A stretch of 23,557 nucleotides of DNA from an uncultured Collinsella sp. (GTDB taxonomy: Bacteria; Actinomycetota; Coriobacteriia; Coriobacteriales; Coriobacteriaceae): assembly GCA_900542315.1 (NCBI GenBank), contig UQMV01000036.1, positions 1 to 23,557 on the forward strand. Reading direction: 5' to 3'. The notes beneath the pieces are model-generated. The model saw only the letters and a list, made by a program, of their open reading frames with translations. It did not search any database and was not told the DNA's origin. The stretch's first letter is position 1. Each line of letters opens with the position of its first letter. The position numbers and the translations under genes were made by a program. Positions 21,524 through 23,557 of the stretch are shown piece after piece.

Positions 21524-21699
21524 GTTTCACGTCACCTTGTCTCAAATGCGACACGCTCGCTGTCGTTGCCAGAACATTGGCGTTGCCGCGGTTGTCGGGT
21601 AGTCATTGGGGACGTTCTTTTTGTGCCGGCACCTGGGGACACTTCTTATGTCAAGAGATTGGTGCAAGAGGGATAGGTTGCCTTGCGCCGATCTAAATA
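21524..21699. other. Non-coding remainder of the 420-bp gap after queA
   Basis: This part of the gap holds one copy of the dispersed motif (21599-21614, GTAGTCATTGGGGACG). A short direct repeat, TTGGGGACGTTCTT (21606-21619) and CTGGGGACACTTCTT (21633-21647), lies around the palindrome TGCCGGCA (21624-21631). No gene is supported. Confidence 0.5.
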
Positions 21700-21766
21700 A
21701 GTTGCGGTGAGATAGTTCTTGAATTGGCCTTTTTGAGGGCTCAACAGGAACTATCTCACCGCAACT
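21700..21766. repeat. Perfect 19-bp inverted repeat downstream of the coiled-coil gene
   Basis: The arm 21700-21718 is repeated exactly in inverse orientation at 21748-21766, with a 29-bp loop that itself contains TTGA/TCAA and GCC/GGC pairings. It lies 25 bp after the minus-strand stop at 21792. It could act as a terminator stem for that gene (a TTATTTAG tail follows on the minus strand) or be another dispersed element. Confidence 0.7.
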
Positions 21767-21791
21767 GCGTGGGGCGTTTTTGGCAACTGGT

Positions 21792-23555
21792 TTACTTGCT
21801 CATGAACAGCCAGATTGCGATGATCACCAGGATTGCAGCGACGATGCAGACGATGGCGCCGGTGAATTTGATGCGTGAGTCGCGGGTGCGCTCGCGCACC
21901 GCGTCCTCGGTGGCCTCGAGCTGGGCGACTTCTCGCTCGGTCTCGGCGTGTTCGGCTTTGTCTCGGGCCAAGGATCCTGCAAGCGACTCAGTGATCTCTG
22001 GGTGGTCGTGCACCTCGGTCGCCTGTTCGATGATCGACTGCGCATGTGCGGCATCTGCTTGGGCGTTGGCGATGCTCTGCTCCTGGTCGCGGCGTGCCTT
22101 GTCCTCGGCAGTGATCTTCTCGCGCAGTTCGCGCTGACGAGTCGCGGCGGCTGTCTTCGCCGTCTGCAGCTCGTCGCGCGCGGCATCGGCTTCGGTCGTC
22201 ACGACTTGGTGCGCGCGTTTTGCGTCGGCGATAGGGGCTTGAGCCTGCTCGACGGCCTGTTCGGCTGCGGCAAGCGAGTGCTCAAGGTCGGCGGTGATGC
22301 GCGGGACATCTTCCTCGGCTTTACGCAGGGCATCTGCCGTGTCAGAGATCTGCATCGAGAGCTCGCTGGTGCGCACCGTATAGTTGGCGGGATTTGCCGA
22401 GGGATTGCGTTGCAGCTCGGCATACTCATGACGCAGCGTCTCGAGCTGGGCGCGCGTGGCGTCGACGGTTTGTTGTGCGGCCGCAATGCCGGCGTCTCGC
22501 TCGGCCTTCACCTTGTCGCGGATGCGCTTGGAATCCTCAAGACGCCGAACGAGGCGGTTGCCGGTTTCGCGCGAGCTCGCCTCGCGGGCCTCCACGGCGT
22601 CGAGCGCGGCCTTCAGGCGGAGCTCAGTCGCGTCATCCTCTGTCTTCATTTGTTCGAACTGACCCTTGAGCTCTGTCGCTTTGGCGGCGTGGGCATCACG
22701 GTCAATCTCGGCGGCCGCTGCAGTCTTTTGGGCCGTGGCAATCGCCTGGCGCTGGTCGGCGACGATCTGGTCGTAGCGGCCTGCGATATCCTGGCGCGTC
22801 TCGAGTTCCTCGGCCTGATCGGCAATGCGCTGCTCAAGTTCGGCCAGGTGGGCGCGGGCGTCCGCGAGTGCCTTCTTTGCGGCATTCATCTCGCGCATGG
22901 CCGAGGCGCCCTGGGCGATAAAGGTGCCCACGGCGTTCGCGGTGTTCGAGACAGCGGTCCCCAGATCGCGGCTTGCGGCGGGGGAGTGCGGGGCGGTCGG
23001 GCGAGCGGTGCCGGCAGCGTCCACATCGGCAGCCTGCGGCGCGGCGATATTGCCGGTACCGCCCTCGACCACAGAAAAGCCTGCTGCGTGCGGATCGACC
23101 GCATCGGCGCCAATCGTGGGATGCTCGAGCTGCAGAAACGAGGGCATGGTGCTGCCCCGGTCGGCGACCGGAGTCTCGCCGGGCACGAAGGTCGAGGCCG
23201 CCTCGGCGGCCTCCTCTTCCTCGGTATCAATATCGGCATCGGCGACGGCGTCTTTCATCGCTTTGACGGCATCCATCATGGAGTCCATGACGGCATCGAG
23301 CTCTTCTTCCGAAGACACCTCGATGGGGCCTGCTGCTTGCGGAGCAGGGTCCTGTACAGGGGCGTCGTCCTGAGCGGGCGCATCGTCATTTTGCTCGTCG
23401 GCGTTTTCTGCGGCAGGGGTTTCCGCCGTAGCGCTTTCGTCCAAGATGGGGTCGTCGATGTCGATACCATCGCAGGTCACAACGTCAGTATCTGCGACGG
23501 CGTCTGCGGAATCATCAATATGCTGTTGAGTCTGGGGGTCCAGCTCGTCTGTCAT
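21792..23555 (-). CDS. Tail-anchored coiled-coil protein of unknown function
   Basis: The product is 587 residues if it starts at the ATG at 23555, two bases from the window edge; an upstream start cannot be excluded. Residues 1-200 are acidic and disordered (many Asp, Glu, Ala, Pro). Residues from about 215 to 555 are a long alternating Ala/Glu/Lys/Arg/Gln stretch typical of coiled coil, for example LADARAHLAELEQRIADQAE. A single C-terminal hydrophobic helix (FTGAIVCIVAAILVIIAIWL, about 564-583) ends in MSK, so the bulk of the protein lies on one side of the membrane with a tail anchor. No enzyme motif is seen. The layout resembles bacterial septation, stalk or envelope-scaffold proteins, but no family is recognised. 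Confidence 0.8.
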   Translation of the reverse strand: MTDELDPQTQQHIDDSADAVADTDVVTCDGIDIDDPILDESATAETPAAENADEQNDDAPAQDDAPVQDPAPQAAGPIEVSSEEELDAVMDSMMDAVKAMKDAVADADIDTEEEEAAEAASTFVPGETPVADRGSTMPSFLQLEHPTIGADAVDPHAAGFSVVEGGTGNIAAPQAADVDAAGTARPTAPHSPAASRDLGTAVSNTANAVGTFIAQGASAMREMNAAKKALADARAHLAELEQRIADQAEELETRQDIAGRYDQIVADQRQAIATAQKTAAAAEIDRDAHAAKATELKGQFEQMKTEDDATELRLKAALDAVEAREASSRETGNRLVRRLEDSKRIRDKVKAERDAGIAAAQQTVDATRAQLETLRHEYAELQRNPSANPANYTVRTSELSMQISDTADALRKAEEDVPRITADLEHSLAAAEQAVEQAQAPIADAKRAHQVVTTEADAARDELQTAKTAAATRQRELREKITAEDKARRDQEQSIANAQADAAHAQSIIEQATEVHDHPEITESLAGSLARDKAEHAETEREVAQLEATEDAVRERTRDSRIKFTGAIVCIVAAILVIIAIWLFMSK

Positions 23556-23557
23556 AG

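Noticed and set aside
21469..21696. Plus-strand frame of 75 codons in the gap after queA
   Set aside because: It crosses the terminator hairpin and repeat motifs and has no ribosome site or recognisable sequence.
1..23557. tRNA, rRNA genes and CRISPR arrays
   Set aside because: No regularly spaced direct repeats and no tRNA-like cloverleaf or rRNA core sequence were noticed on either strand. A tRNAscan-SE and CRISPR finder run would settle this.

Overview
The window looks like a piece of a Collinsella-type chromosome (Coriobacteriia, high-GC anaerobic gut Actinobacteria). The basis is high GC with G/C-rich third positions, a class III fructose-1,6-bisphosphatase, a C69 dipeptidase, paired GtrA proteins, a divergent methionyl-tRNA synthetase and large DUF4430/InlB-repeat surface proteins. 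The genus is an inference from gene content and style; no rRNA or other marker gene is present.

Layout. Positions 1-24 are the tail of an unidentified gene. Positions 25-471 are non-coding and hold a 230-bp element with 36-bp imperfect inverted ends around a strong hairpin. Next come a C69 dipeptidase (472-1995), a small phasin-like helical protein (2095-2511) and a UbiB/ABC1 kinase-like protein (2520-4283), closed by a terminator. A cobalamin riboswitch (about 4399-4571) precedes a 1265-residue surface protein (4715-8512) with four transcobalamin-like DUF4430 domains, a PQQ-like beta-propeller, an InlB-type repeat, a Lys/Ser/Asp wall spacer and a C-terminal membrane anchor. A second DUF4430 protein, anchored at its N-terminus (8522-9424), follows directly.

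Three minus-strand genes come next: two small GtrA membrane proteins (9584-9991 and 10210-10605) and fbp (10684-12600), which has a 10-bp palindrome in its leader. The divergent plus-strand DegV gene (12921-13811) converges, through a shared terminator, on a minus-strand TIM-barrel protein (13892-14983). A 56-residue membrane microprotein (15175-15345), an RNA m5C methyltransferase (15370-16473, minus), a 109-bp inverted-repeat element and a divergent MetRS-like synthetase (16625-18775, minus) follow. On the plus strand are a DUF3267 membrane metalloprotease (18908-19477), queH (19514-20089) and queA (20154-21371). After a 420-bp hairpin-rich non-coding stretch, a minus-strand tail-anchored coiled-coil protein (21792-23555) runs to the window edge.

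How the genes work together. QueA makes epoxyqueuosine in tRNA and QueH reduces it to queuosine, so the pair covers the last two steps of that pathway. The riboswitch and the two adjacent DUF4430 proteins suggest a vitamin B12-controlled surface system for capturing corrinoids; this is the most interesting candidate in the window. The intergenic regions carry several related short repeats (core TTTGGGACG) and long inverted repeats that look like dispersed, mobile or processed elements.
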